Both the position numbers and the translations under genes were made by a program. This document shows, piece by piece, positions 32,703 through 40,982 of a stretch of 64,000 bases of DNA (positions are counted from its first letter, which is position 1; every line of letters begins with the position of its first letter). The notes below the pieces were generated by a model. It was not told where the DNA came from, ran no database searches, and saw only the letters and a list, made by a program, of their open reading frames with translations. This stretch comes from Mesorhizobium huakuii (GTDB lineage Bacteria > Pseudomonadota > Alphaproteobacteria > Rhizobiales > Rhizobiaceae), in assembly GCF_014189455.1 (NCBI RefSeq), contig NZ_CP050296.1, forward strand, positions 124,001 to 188,000, given 5' to 3'.

Positions 32703-33011
32703 TCAGTCGAGATGCCGCACGCGCCGCCGCTTGCGCGCGGCCTTGATGGCGCTGATGCGTTCGGTGTCTTCTTCCCTGAGGTGCCGCCCACGCTCAAGGA
32801 TTTCGAGCGTGTATTCCTCATAGGTCAGGCCCAGCCGCTCGGCCTTGTCCATGCGCATCAGCATGATTTCGCGGCTCGGCGCTTTCCATGCCTTGGCGTG
32901 CGCGGCCTGCCAGGCCAGGAAAATGTAAGGATCGCCCTTGCCCCAGGGCGGTCCCTTGTACTCGTCAAGAGGCGGCCCCCCATTGTGGGAGCGTTTTGGC
33001 CGTCTCGCCAT
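32703..33011 (-). CDS. Conserved hypothetical small basic protein
   Basis: This 102-residue protein starts at the ATG at 33011, four bases after the XRE gene stop. It begins MARRPKRSHNGGPPLDEYKGPPWGKGDP, then has one amphipathic helical region (YIFLAWQAAHAKAWKAPSREIMLMRMDKAERLGLTYEEYTLEILERG) and a very basic C-terminus (KAARKRRRVRH). I recognise no domain; similar small proteins of unknown function occur in rhizobia. The tight spacing places it in an operon with the XRE regulator and the GNAT gene, so it may be a partner or substrate of one of them. Confidence 0.7.
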   Translation of the reverse strand: MARRPKRSHNGGPPLDEYKGPPWGKGDPYIFLAWQAAHAKAWKAPSREIMLMRMDKAERLGLTYEEYTLEILERGRHLREEDTERISAIKAARKRRRVRHLD

Positions 33012-33015
33012 GATC

Positions 33016-33579
33016 TCAGCCCCTGACCAGCGCGACGAGATAGTCGGCGCCCGCCTCCGGGGCATGGAAGGTGCAGTCCGACGGCGCGCCGAGCGCCAGG
33101 CAATCGCCGGGCTCCATCCTGTGCACCACATCGCCCTCGGTGAAGTCGAGCCGTCCGGAAATCAGCCAGATCTGCTGCTTGATGAAGGCGTAGGAGGCCG
33201 CCGGCAGGCTGACCCTGGCGCCCGCGGGCAGATGCACCTTGATCAGTTCGAGCGGCATGTCGCTGGCCGGTGACAAATGCCGCCTGACATAGCCGGTATC
33301 GGGATCGCGCCACACCGGCTGGTCGGCCGCGCGCAGCAGCCCGCCGCCTTGCAATTCGGCCCGCGCGATGAGGGTCGACAGCGTCATGCCGAAGGCCGCC
33401 GCGATGCGCACCAGAAGGGTCGCCGTCGGGCTGGTCATGCCGCGCTCGATCGTGCTCAGCATCGCTTTGGAAACGCCGGACCGCTCGGCGAGCTCGGCCA
33501 GCGACCAGTCCCGCACGGTCCTTTCGGTGTGGATCCGTCTGCCGATGGTCGAGGAGATGTCGTTCGCTATATCATCCAT
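33016..33579 (-). CDS. XRE family regulator with C-terminal cupin domain
   Basis: This 187-residue protein starts at MDDIANDISSTIGRRIHTE (33579). The Cro/C1-type helix-turn-helix (about 12-66) is WSLAELAERSGVSKAMLSTIERGMTSPTATLLVRIAAAFGMTLSTL. A cupin barrel (about 105-185) contains LPAGARVSLPAASYAFIKQQIWLISGRLDFTEGDVVHRMEPGDCLAL. The regulator probably controls its own operon with the small protein and GNAT. A 9-bp-arm inverted repeat at 33563-33596 is centred on the start codon and includes a TATAAT, pointing to autorepression and a leaderless or very short 5' end. Confidence 0.88.
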   Translation of the reverse strand: MDDIANDISSTIGRRIHTERTVRDWSLAELAERSGVSKAMLSTIERGMTSPTATLLVRIAAAFGMTLSTLIARAELQGGGLLRAADQPVWRDPDTGYVRRHLSPASDMPLELIKVHLPAGARVSLPAASYAFIKQQIWLISGRLDFTEGDVVHRMEPGDCLALGAPSDCTFHAPEAGADYLVALVRG

Positions 33580-33596
33580 TCGTCCATTATAGCGAA
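33563..33596. promoter_or_regulatory. Inverted repeat across XRE start codon and -10 box
   Basis: The arms TTCGCTATA and TATAGCGAA are perfect complements separated by 16 bp. On the minus strand the upstream arm overlaps TATAAT (33591-33586) and the ATG at 33579 lies between the arms. A regulator bound here would block initiation and the start of the coding region together. Confidence 0.55.
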
Positions 33597-33733
33597 AGCC
33601 GGGGATTGGAGAAGAGGCCTTTCGCGACAATTTTCGCCAGGCACTTAATCCTCTCTATACCATCCGACCTCATCCGACCTTAACCCCACTCCTGTAGGGT
33701 CCGATCTCCAGGGAAATGGGGATAGGCCAGTCC

Positions 33734-35566
33734 ATGTATGTCGAACGCGAAGCTTCCGTCGGAGAACCGACATCGCAGGAGCGCCGCAACGCAGAGCAGA
33801 ACGACCGGCGCATCCTGGGCAATGTCGTGCAATGCGACGGCGCGCGCGCCACCATCAGCGCCTATGCCGACGATGTCGACGGCGCGGTGACCGGCCTGTG
33901 GACGGTCGGCAAGATGATCTCGATCAATCTGGGCACGACGCGAACCGTCGGCCTGGTCTATGGCATTGGCAAATCGGACCGCGCCTGGAGCAGTGAGGGC
34001 CAGAACGCCATCGAGGTCAGCATCGAGCTGATCGGCGAAGTCCGTGATGGTCCCGAGCCCGGCGCCAAGCCGGTCTTCGACCGCGGCATCACCACCTATC
34101 CGCATATCGGCGCGGTCGCGCACCGCATCCGCAGCCGTGACCTGCAGGCGGTCTATGATCTGGCCGGCCGCCATTCCATCACCATCGGCTCGCTGTCGCA
34201 GGACGAAGCGATCGCTGCCAACATCGCCATCGACGACACGCTGGCGCGCCATTTCGCCATTGTCGGCACCACGGGTGTCGGCAAATCCACAGCCGTTTCG
34301 CTGCTGCTGCGCAAGTCGATCGAGGCGCGCCCCGATCTGCGCATCCTGATCCTCGACCCGCACAACGAGTTCGCGAACTCGTTGCCCGAATATTGCGTCA
34401 AGGTCGATTCCAAGACACTCGACCTGCCGTTCTGGATGTTCAAGCTCGAGGAATTCGCCGAGGTGCTGTTTCGCGGTCGTGAGACCGACCCGGAAGAGAT
34501 CGACGCTCTACGCGACCTCATTCCGCTCGCCAAGAACCTCTACCGCAACCCGAATTCGGGCGCCTATCTCAGGCGCGGCAACGATGCGCTGACCGCCGAT
34601 ACGCCGGTGCCTTACCGCATCGTCGACCTGCTCAAGCAGATCGACGAGCGCATGGGCATGCTCGAGAGCAAGAACGAGCGCCCGACGCTAAAATCGCTGA
34701 AGACGCGCATCGAATCGGCGGCCGCCGATCCACGCTACCGCTTCATGTTCAGTTCGCGTCTGATCGAGGACACCATCCACGAAACGATCGGCAACATTTT
34801 TCGCGTGCCGCATCACGGCCGGCCGGTGACCTGCTTCGAGATGGCCGGCATGCCTTCCGAAGTGGTCAATTCCGTCTGTTCGGTGCTGGCGCGCCTGGCC
34901 TTCGATCTCGCTCTGTGGAGCGAGGGCAAGCTGCAACTGCTGTTGCTGTGCGAGGAAGCGCATCGCTACATGCCGGCCGATCCGCGTCTCGGCTTCGCGC
35001 CGACCAGGCACGCTCTGTCGCGCATCGCCAAGGAAGGCCGCAAATATGGCTGCTATCTCGGCGTCGTCACCCAGCGTCCGGGCGAGCTCGACCCGACCAT
35101 CCTGTCGCAATGCTCGACCTTCTTTGCTATGCGGCTCGCCAACGAGCAGGACCAGGCGATCATCCGCTCGGCCATCGCCGACTCGTCCGCCTCCACGCTT
35201 GCCTTCCTGTCGTCCATGGGCCAGCGCGAAGCCATCGCCTTCGGCGAAGGCGTGGCGACGACCATGCGGCTGAAGTTCGAAAGATTGCCCAGCCACCTGC
35301 TTCCCGGCACCTCCAAGCGCGAAGAGGCCATTTCGTCGAAAAGCGGCGATGATGTCGATCTGGTGGCGATCGTCGAGCGGCTGCGCAACGTGCCGAAACC
35401 GACACCGCAGGCGATGGCCTTCGCCGAAGTGGTCGATTCCGGCCGCCAGGCCGGCGACCCTGACTACCGCAAGCCGGCAACCGCCCGCGTGGCGTCGGAC
35501 GACGATTTCGATATGCGCTACGGCCTGAAACCCGCCACCTTCGGCCTGCGCCCTCAGAACGATTAG
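33734..35566 (+). CDS. HerA-like ATP-binding protein (DUF87)
   Basis: This 610-residue P-loop ATPase of the HerA/FtsK superfamily has an N-terminal HAS-barrel-like region (about 20-110: GNVVQCDGARATISAY and GKMISINLGTTRTVGLVYGI). Walker A is VGTTGVGKSTAVSLLLRK (about residue 180), the DUF87 strand is LRILILDPHNEFANSLP, Walker B is LQLLLLCEEAHRYMP, and SRIAKEGRKYGCYLGVVTQRPGELD supplies the sensor and arginine segments. HerA proteins pump DNA during end resection with NurA or act in defence islands. No NurA-like gene is adjacent. The start may instead be the ATG at 33716. It ends just before a long inverted repeat. Confidence 0.9.
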   Translation: MYVEREASVGEPTSQERRNAEQNDRRILGNVVQCDGARATISAYADDVDGAVTGLWTVGKMISINLGTTRTVGLVYGIGKSDRAWSSEGQNAIEVSIELIGEVRDGPEPGAKPVFDRGITTYPHIGAVAHRIRSRDLQAVYDLAGRHSITIGSLSQDEAIAANIAIDDTLARHFAIVGTTGVGKSTAVSLLLRKSIEARPDLRILILDPHNEFANSLPEYCVKVDSKTLDLPFWMFKLEEFAEVLFRGRETDPEEIDALRDLIPLAKNLYRNPNSGAYLRRGNDALTADTPVPYRIVDLLKQIDERMGMLESKNERPTLKSLKTRIESAAADPRYRFMFSSRLIEDTIHETIGNIFRVPHHGRPVTCFEMAGMPSEVVNSVCSVLARLAFDLALWSEGKLQLLLLCEEAHRYMPADPRLGFAPTRHALSRIAKEGRKYGCYLGVVTQRPGELDPTILSQCSTFFAMRLANEQDQAIIRSAIADSSASTLAFLSSMGQREAIAFGEGVATTMRLKFERLPSHLLPGTSKREEAISSKSGDDVDLVAIVERLRNVPKPTPQAMAFAEVVDSGRQAGDPDYRKPATARVASDDDFDMRYGLKPATFGLRPQND

Positions 35567-35643
35567 GCCTACAGCTCCCTGACGACCGACTTGGGAAGCC
35601 GCACCAAGCTTCCAAGGCTCCACATCGCCGAACCAGCTTGGGT

Positions 35644-35787
35644 AAATCCCGAAAGGGAATTCATCAGGCCGGATTGAATGGCGTGGTTTTCGAGAAGCCG
35701 GAGCGGAGCGGACATTCAGTCCGTGAGCACCGGAAGTCGAGAAAGCCGCGTCAGGCAACCGGCCTCATGAATTCTTCTTCGGGATTT
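35644..35787. repeat. Long inverted-repeat element, copy 1
   Basis: A 144-bp element has terminal arms of 29 bp (35644-35672 and 35759-35787) that are complementary at about 24 positions. Its core (about 35674-35752) contains GGAGCGGAGCG and GAGCACCGGAAG and shares roughly 80% identity with the core of the element at 45716-45834. It lies between the convergent HerA-like and GGDEF genes and its right arm reaches the GGDEF stop codon. It could act as a bidirectional terminator or structured RNA, or be a small mobile palindrome. Confidence 0.8.
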
Positions 35788-36578
35788 TAGGCGCAGACGC
35801 GGTTGCGGCCCTGCCTCTTGGCTTCATAGAGCTGGCGGTCGGCGCGGCGGTAGAATTCCTCGGCCGTTTCCTTGCGATCCCAGACGGCAAGGCCGACGCT
35901 GGTCGTGATCTTGAGCCGGATATTGCCCGAGAGGATCGACATGTTGGCGATCGCCTTGCGGATGCGCTCGGCGAATTTGGCCAGTAACTCCGCCTCCATA
36001 TTGGGTGTGACCACCGCAAACTCCTCGCCGCCCAGCCGCGCCACCACGTCGTGGTAGCGTGTCATGTCCTTCAGGCAGCTGGCGACGGCCTTGAGCACCT
36101 CGTCGCCGACATCGTGGCCGTGCGTGTCGTTGACCTGCTTGAAATGGTCGAGATCGAGGATCATCAGCCCAACCGGCTTTTCGATGCGCCGGAACTCTTC
36201 CAGATATTCCTTGAGCGCATCGTCGAAATAGCGCCGGTTCTGCATGCCGGTCAGGCCATCGGTCAGGGCGGCGTGCTCGAGCGTTTCGGAGCGGGCGCTG
36301 AGCGAGACCGTCATGGCGCGCAGCTTGCCTTCTTCCGTCGCCTGTTTGCGGATCAGCGGATAGATGAAGAAGATGCCGAAGAACAGCGCGGTCGCAAGCA
36401 GCACGCCCGTCGCGAACAGCAGCTTGTTGAGGTAGATGACCTTGTCCAGGCCCGACTGCGTATGGAGTTCCGTGGCGAAGGATTGCAACAGTCCATAGGC
36501 GTGCAGCGTCACCAGGCCAGCGGCCAGGATCACGAAAATAAAGACGAAAAAAGCGGATTCCGCCTTATGGAAACGCAT
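35787..36578 (-). CDS. Membrane-anchored GGDEF diguanylate cyclase
   Basis: This 263-residue protein has two transmembrane helices (about 7-32 and 50-78) around a short periplasmic loop, then a short coiled linker and a GGDEF domain (about 95-260). The active site is RLGGEEF, an active GG(D/E)EF variant. Five residues upstream is RYHD, the RxxD product-inhibition I-site. LILDLDHFKQVNDTHGHDVGDEVL carries the metal and nucleotide residues. It should make cyclic di-GMP from GTP and be feedback inhibited. The small periplasmic part has no known sensor domain. Confidence 0.93.
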   Translation of the reverse strand: MRFHKAESAFFVFIFVILAAGLVTLHAYGLLQSFATELHTQSGLDKVIYLNKLLFATGVLLATALFFGIFFIYPLIRKQATEEGKLRAMTVSLSARSETLEHAALTDGLTGMQNRRYFDDALKEYLEEFRRIEKPVGLMILDLDHFKQVNDTHGHDVGDEVLKAVASCLKDMTRYHDVVARLGGEEFAVVTPNMEAELLAKFAERIRKAIANMSILSGNIRLKITTSVGLAVWDRKETAEEFYRRADRQLYEAKRQGRNRVCA

Positions 36579-36683
36579 CTGCTCCCCAATGGAAAAGTGC
36601 CCATCGACCTTATGGCACGGACCGCCTTACGGAGCGTTAATCCCGGCAACCTCGGCGCGAACCTTTCCATCATGGTCAACTTT

Positions 36684-37649
36684 TTAAGTTGCATTAGCAA
36701 CAAGTGTTTGGATCGTGGTTTCGAGATCGTCACCCGGGCGCAATCTCTGCCATTCCGGCCCCAGCTGATGGCGAAACCAGGTCGCCTGCCGCTTGGCATA
36801 TTGCCGGGTCGCGATCTTGGCGCGTTCGATCGCCTCGGGAAAGCTCAACTGTCCGGCCATCGCGGCCTGCAGGTCGCGAACGCCGATCGCCTTCATCGCC
36901 GGCAGATCCGGATCGAGGCCAAGGGCCGCAAGTTGCCTGACTTCCTCCAGCGCGCCCTTGTCGAGCATCTGGTCGAAGCGCCTTTCGATGCGATCTACCA
37001 GCGCTGCGCGATCCGGCTCGATGACCAGGAAACGCGCCGTCTGCCTGTCGATGAGCGGCCGGCCGCGCTCTGCCTGCCAATCCAGGATCGACCGGCCGGA
37101 GGCGTCGAGCACTTCGAGCGCCCGCACGACGCGCTGGCTGTCGGTTGGCTTGAGCTGCACGGCGGCTCTCGAATCCTCGCGCAGCAGCAGAGCGTGCAGC
37201 TTGACCGCGCCTTGCTCCTTCAACTCGTAGCGCCAGCGGTCGCGGATGCGCGGCGGAATGTCGGGCATCTCCGAAATACCCTCGGCCAGCGCACGGAAAT
37301 AGAGGCCGGTGCCGCCGACGAAGACTGGCCGCCGCGACAGCGTTCCGTCGTCGATGAGTTTCATCACATCGCGCAGCCAAGCGCCCGTCGAATAGGCGGT
37401 ACCGGGATGGACGTGGCCGTAGAGAAAATGCGGCACGCGTGTGAGGTCGGCCGCCTCCGGCCGGGCGGTTAGCACATCGAGAACTGAATAGCCCTGCATG
37501 GAATCGGTGTTGACGATGACGCCGCCCGCGCGTTCGGCCAGGTCGAGCGCCAATGCCGACTTGCCGCTGGCGGTCGGCCCGGCTATCAGGATCGCGTTCT
37601 TCACGCGGCCTTCGCCCGCATCCGCGCCGGAATTCTCGATGCCGCTCAT
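36684..37649 (-). CDS. miaA: tRNA dimethylallyltransferase
   Basis: The enzyme transfers an isopentenyl group from DMAPP to A37 of tRNAs reading UNN codons. The Walker-type DMAPP site is LIAGPTASGKSALALDLAE, the DSMQGYSVLDVLTARP segment follows with the catalytic Asp, then VPHFLYGHVHPGTAYSTGAWLRDV, VFVGGTGLYFRALAEGISE and the tRNA-binding MKAIGVRDLQAAM. Starting at the ATG at 37649 it has 321 residues; a GTG at 37604 preceded by GAAGG would give a more typical 306. If the ATG is used, its 5' end overlaps the divergent serB start by 11 bp. Confidence 0.93.
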   Translation of the reverse strand: MSGIENSGADAGEGRVKNAILIAGPTASGKSALALDLAERAGGVIVNTDSMQGYSVLDVLTARPEAADLTRVPHFLYGHVHPGTAYSTGAWLRDVMKLIDDGTLSRRPVFVGGTGLYFRALAEGISEMPDIPPRIRDRWRYELKEQGAVKLHALLLREDSRAAVQLKPTDSQRVVRALEVLDASGRSILDWQAERGRPLIDRQTARFLVIEPDRAALVDRIERRFDQMLDKGALEEVRQLAALGLDPDLPAMKAIGVRDLQAAMAGQLSFPEAIERAKIATRQYAKRQATWFRHQLGPEWQRLRPGDDLETTIQTLVANAT

Positions 37650-38526
37650 TGCCACGCTTGTTTCCCGTCCCGCCGACCGCGCTCTGTCGCCGTCACTTGC
37701 GAATATGGCCTCGCGGTCGGTGGGCGCAAGCACTGTCGTCTGGCTGGCCGAAGGCATTGCCTGCGATCTTGCCTTGCCGCAAGAGGCTGACGCCGCCGAT
37801 GTCAATGCTGCCTTGCGCGCCGCATTGGCTGGGCAACCGGTCGATGTGATCGTCCAGCAGGCCGAAACGCGCCGCAAGAAGATCCTCCTCGCCGACATGG
37901 ATTCGACCATGATCGACCAGGAATGCATCGACGAACTGGCCGACGAGATCGGCGTCAAGGATCGCGTTGCCGCGATCACCGCGCGGTCGATGAATGGCGA
38001 GATCGCCTTCGAGCCGGCCCTGCGCGAACGCGTCGCGCTGTTGAAGGGGCTCGATGCCGCCGTCGTCGACCGCATCGTCGCCAATCGGCTGACATTGGCC
38101 TCGGGTGGCCTCGCGCTGGTCCAGACCATGCGCGCCAACGGCGCCTGGACGGCGCTCGTGTCGGGTGGCTTCGAAGTGTTCACGACCCGCATCGCCGCCA
38201 TGCTCGGCTTTCAGGAAAACCGCGCCAATCGCCTGCTCGAACAAGACGGACGCTTCACCGGCCTGGTCGGCGAACCGATCCTCGGCCGCGCCGCCAAGGC
38301 AGACGCGCTGCTCGAAATCTCCGCACGGCTTGGCCTGACACCGGCCGACGCCATCGCCGTCGGTGATGGCGCCAACGACCTCGACATGATCCGCCTCGCC
38401 GGCACCGGTGTGGCGCTTCATGCCAAGCCTACCGTGGCGGCGCAGGCCAAGGTCCGCATCGACCACGGCGACCTCACCGCACTGCTCTATCTGCAAGGCT
38501 ATCGCCAGGAAGAATTCGTCCAATGA
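37639..38526 (+). CDS. serB: Phosphoserine phosphatase
   Basis: This 295-residue enzyme hydrolyses O-phosphoserine, the last step of serine synthesis. The start MPLIATLVSRPADRAL (37639) is typical of rhizobial SerB. The N-terminal ~75 residues form a regulatory part, followed by the HAD catalytic domain: motif I LLADMDSTMI with nucleophile Asp, motif II LVSGGFEVF, motif III Lys in GRAAKADALL and motif IV VGDGANDLDMI. Its stop overlaps the next gene's start (ATGA). The 5' end overlaps the divergent miaA gene. Confidence 0.95.
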   Translation: MPLIATLVSRPADRALSPSLANMASRSVGASTVVWLAEGIACDLALPQEADAADVNAALRAALAGQPVDVIVQQAETRRKKILLADMDSTMIDQECIDELADEIGVKDRVAAITARSMNGEIAFEPALRERVALLKGLDAAVVDRIVANRLTLASGGLALVQTMRANGAWTALVSGGFEVFTTRIAAMLGFQENRANRLLEQDGRFTGLVGEPILGRAAKADALLEISARLGLTPADAIAVGDGANDLDMIRLAGTGVALHAKPTVAAQAKVRIDHGDLTALLYLQGYRQEEFVQ

Positions 38527-39095
38527 AACCCATGCGCACCGAGCGTCTGATCCTGCGCAACTGGGAGGATCGCGATCGCAAATTGTTCCATCGGATCAAT
38601 TCCGACGAACAGGTCATGGAATTCTTTCCGTTCCGCCGCGACCGGGCCGCCGCCGACGCCAAGATGGACGAATTCCGCGCCTGGATCGAAGAGGACGGCT
38701 ATGGCTTCGCCGCGGCCGAGATTGCCGCGACCGGCGAATGCATCGGTTTCATCGGCCTCCTCGATACCGATCATGTGCCATCCCTGCCGGCCGGCACGAT
38801 CGAGATCGGCTGGCGGCTGGCGCCCGAATTCTGGGGCAAGGGCTATGTCACCGAGGCCTCGGAAGCCTGGCTGGCCTACGGTTTCGAGACATTGGCCGTC
38901 GACGAGATCGTTTCCTTTGCCGTCGCGGAAAACCACCGCTCGACCGCCGTCATGAAACGCCTCGGCATGACGGCCGACCCATCGGCTGACTTCGACCATC
39001 CCAGCATTCCCGACAGCCATCCGGAGCTCAAGCGGCATGTGCTCTACCGGCTTTCGCGCGAGGATTGGCAGGCAAGAAAAAAGGCGGCTCGTTAG
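38523..39095 (+). CDS. GNAT family acetyltransferase, RimJ/RimL type
   Basis: This 190-residue protein is co-translated with serB. It begins MKPMRTERLILRNWEDRD, the RimJ/RimL-type opening, and has the GNAT core EIGWRLAPEFWGKGYVTEASEAWLAYGFETL, where WGKGYVTEA is the acetyl-CoA pyrophosphate loop, then SFAVAENHRSTAVMKRLGMT. Such enzymes acetylate protein N-termini, amines or antibiotics; the substrate is unknown. Its stop codon lies inside the stem of the following terminator. Confidence 0.9.
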   Translation: MKPMRTERLILRNWEDRDRKLFHRINSDEQVMEFFPFRRDRAAADAKMDEFRAWIEEDGYGFAAAEIAATGECIGFIGLLDTDHVPSLPAGTIEIGWRLAPEFWGKGYVTEASEAWLAYGFETLAVDEIVSFAVAENHRSTAVMKRLGMTADPSADFDHPSIPDSHPELKRHVLYRLSREDWQARKKAAR

Positions 39096-39106
39096 CCGCC
39101 TTTTTT
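39077..39106. terminator. Bidirectional rho-independent terminator
   Basis: Six A, then the stem GGCGGCT / AGCCGCC around loop CGTT, then six T. It is symmetrical and can serve both the serB-GNAT operon and the convergent degP operon. The left half lies inside the GNAT coding region and includes its stop codon. Confidence 0.92.
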
Positions 39107-39127
39107 GAAATCGCCGGATTGAAAATC

Positions 39128-40642
39128 TCAATCCATCCGGATCGTCACAAACCGCAACTCGCCGGTCTTCGACGCCAGCATCAGAAGCGCGTTCTTGCGG
39201 CCCTGCTCCTTCAGCGCGCCGATCCGGTCCATGACGTCCTTGGGCGTGGCGACCGATTCCTGCGCGATCTCCGTAATCACCTCGCCGGGCTGGATGCCGC
39301 GCTCGGCGGCGGCCGAGTCCTTGGCCACATCGGTGATGACGACGCCGGAAACATCGGCGGCAATGCTGAACTTCTTGCGCGTCTCGTCATTGAGTTCGCC
39401 GACGGTCATGCCGAGCACCGAGGCGGTCGAAACGGCCGGAGCCTTGTCGCCCTTTTGCTGATCGGTATTGCCATTCTCGCCACTGGCGAGCTTCTCACCA
39501 TCCTCGAGCCGGCCGAGCGTGACCTTCACCGTCTGCTCGACACCCTTGCGCACGATCAGCACGTCGACAGCCTTGCCGACTGGGCTTTCCGCGACGACGC
39601 GCGGCAGGTCGCGCATTTCATGGATGTCCTTGCCGTCGAACTTGATGATGACGTCGCCGGCCTGGATGGTGCCGTTGTCGACCGGTCCGCCCTTGATGAC
39701 GCCGGCGACCAGCGCGCCCTTGGCAGTCGCCATGCCGAGGCTCTCGGCGATGTCGTCCGTCACCGGCTGGATGCGCACGCCGAGCCAGCCGCGCCGCGTC
39801 TCGCCAAACTGGCGCAACTGGTCGACGACGCCTGAGGCAAGCTGCGAGGGGATGGAGAAGCCGATGCCGATCGAGCCGCCGGACGGCGAGATGATCGCCG
39901 TGTTGATGCCGATGACCTCGCCGGCGCTGTTGAACAGCGGTCCGCCCGAATTGCCGCGATTGATCGCTGCGTCGGTCTGGATGAAATCGTCATACGGACC
40001 GGAATTGATGTCGCGGTTGCGGGCCGAGACGATGCCGACCGTGACCGTGCCACCTAGGCCAAATGGATTGCCGACCGCCATCACCCAGTCGCCGACGCGC
40101 ATCTTGGTGGAATCGCCGAATTTCACCGCGGTGAGCTTGTGGCCTTTCGGATCGACCTTCAGCACCGCGACGTCGGTCTTGGTATCGGTGCCGACCAGCG
40201 TCGCCTTCAGCGTCACGCCATCGGAGAAATTGACCTCGATGTCGTCGGCGTCCGCAATCACGTGGTTGTTGGTGACGACTATGCCTTGTTCGGCGTCGAT
40301 GACGAAACCGGATCCCAGCGACTGCACCTTCTGCGCGCCATTGTCCTTGTCGCCGCCGCGGTTCTTGAAGAAGTCGTCGAAGAAGTCCTGGAAGGGCGAG
40401 CCTTCGGGAAGTTGCGGCATCGGCACCGCACCTGGCCCTTCCGTGCCCTTCACCGTCTGCGAGGTCGAGATGTTGACCACCGCGCCGAGCACGCCTTGCG
40501 CCAGGTCGGCCACCGAAGCAGGTCCGTCTGCCGCGAAGGTCGGCGTCACGAAGGACGGGACGGCGACAGTACCGACAAGAAGCGCTGCCGTACCGGCGAT
40601 GAACGTCCGCCGTGCCGCGCGCAAAAGGAATGTGGATGTCAT
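39128..40642 (-). CDS. degP: DegP/HtrA-type Do family serine endoprotease
   Basis: This 504-residue periplasmic protease starts at MTSTFLLRAARRTFIAGTAA (40642), with GGGAGG seven bases upstream and a signal peptide ending near the TFAADG site. The trypsin-like domain has the triad His in VVTNNHVIADADD, Asp in DTKTDVAVLKV and Ser in INRGNSGGPLF. Two PDZ domains follow (about 270-365 and 400-500: GWLGVRIQPVTDDIAESLG and SAAAERGIQPGEVI). It degrades misfolded envelope proteins. It is downstream of hflK-hflC-DUF2065, a conserved quality-control group. Confidence 0.95.
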   Translation of the reverse strand: MTSTFLLRAARRTFIAGTAALLVGTVAVPSFVTPTFAADGPASVADLAQGVLGAVVNISTSQTVKGTEGPGAVPMPQLPEGSPFQDFFDDFFKNRGGDKDNGAQKVQSLGSGFVIDAEQGIVVTNNHVIADADDIEVNFSDGVTLKATLVGTDTKTDVAVLKVDPKGHKLTAVKFGDSTKMRVGDWVMAVGNPFGLGGTVTVGIVSARNRDINSGPYDDFIQTDAAINRGNSGGPLFNSAGEVIGINTAIISPSGGSIGIGFSIPSQLASGVVDQLRQFGETRRGWLGVRIQPVTDDIAESLGMATAKGALVAGVIKGGPVDNGTIQAGDVIIKFDGKDIHEMRDLPRVVAESPVGKAVDVLIVRKGVEQTVKVTLGRLEDGEKLASGENGNTDQQKGDKAPAVSTASVLGMTVGELNDETRKKFSIAADVSGVVITDVAKDSAAAERGIQPGEVITEIAQESVATPKDVMDRIGALKEQGRKNALLMLASKTGELRFVTIRMD

Positions 40643-40790
40643 CGAGAAGCCTCCCGGTCTTTCTGAAAGAGAAAGCGCTGCGGCGAAAACACCGCGTTGC
40701 GCCATGTTGGCAAAAATACGGCACGTTTGCGGCTACGACTACCGGCAGAGGATAAATCCTCCGTTAGCCGCAGACGAAAACCTGACGTTC

Positions 40791-40979
40791 TCATCCGCCC
40801 CGCACCAGCCAGACGATGCCGACACCGATGGCGATCGCGACCAGCCCGGCGATCCGCAATGCATTCTCCGGCATCGACAGCACCTCGCCCGCGAGCTTCT
40901 TCGCCAAGCTGGGAAAGCCGCCATAGACCAGGCCCTCAATGACAAGGACCAGGCCTATCGCTGCGAAAAAGTCCTGCAC
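40791..40979 (-). CDS. DUF2065 small membrane protein
   Basis: This 62-residue protein with two transmembrane helices (about 3-22 and 40-60) starts at a GTG at 40979, three bases after the hflC stop. MQDFFAAIGLVLVIEGLVYGGFP and ALRIAGLVAIAIGVGIVWLVRG match the DUF2065/YjeT family, which is regularly encoded between hflC and other envelope genes. The function is unknown; position suggests a role with HflKC. Confidence 0.88.
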   Translation of the reverse strand: MQDFFAAIGLVLVIEGLVYGGFPSLAKKLAGEVLSMPENALRIAGLVAIAIGVGIVWLVRGG

Positions 40980-40982
40980 CGG

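Noticed and set aside
37650..38201. N-terminal extension of miaA by 184 codons
   Set aside because: It is antisense to serB and contains no MiaA sequence.
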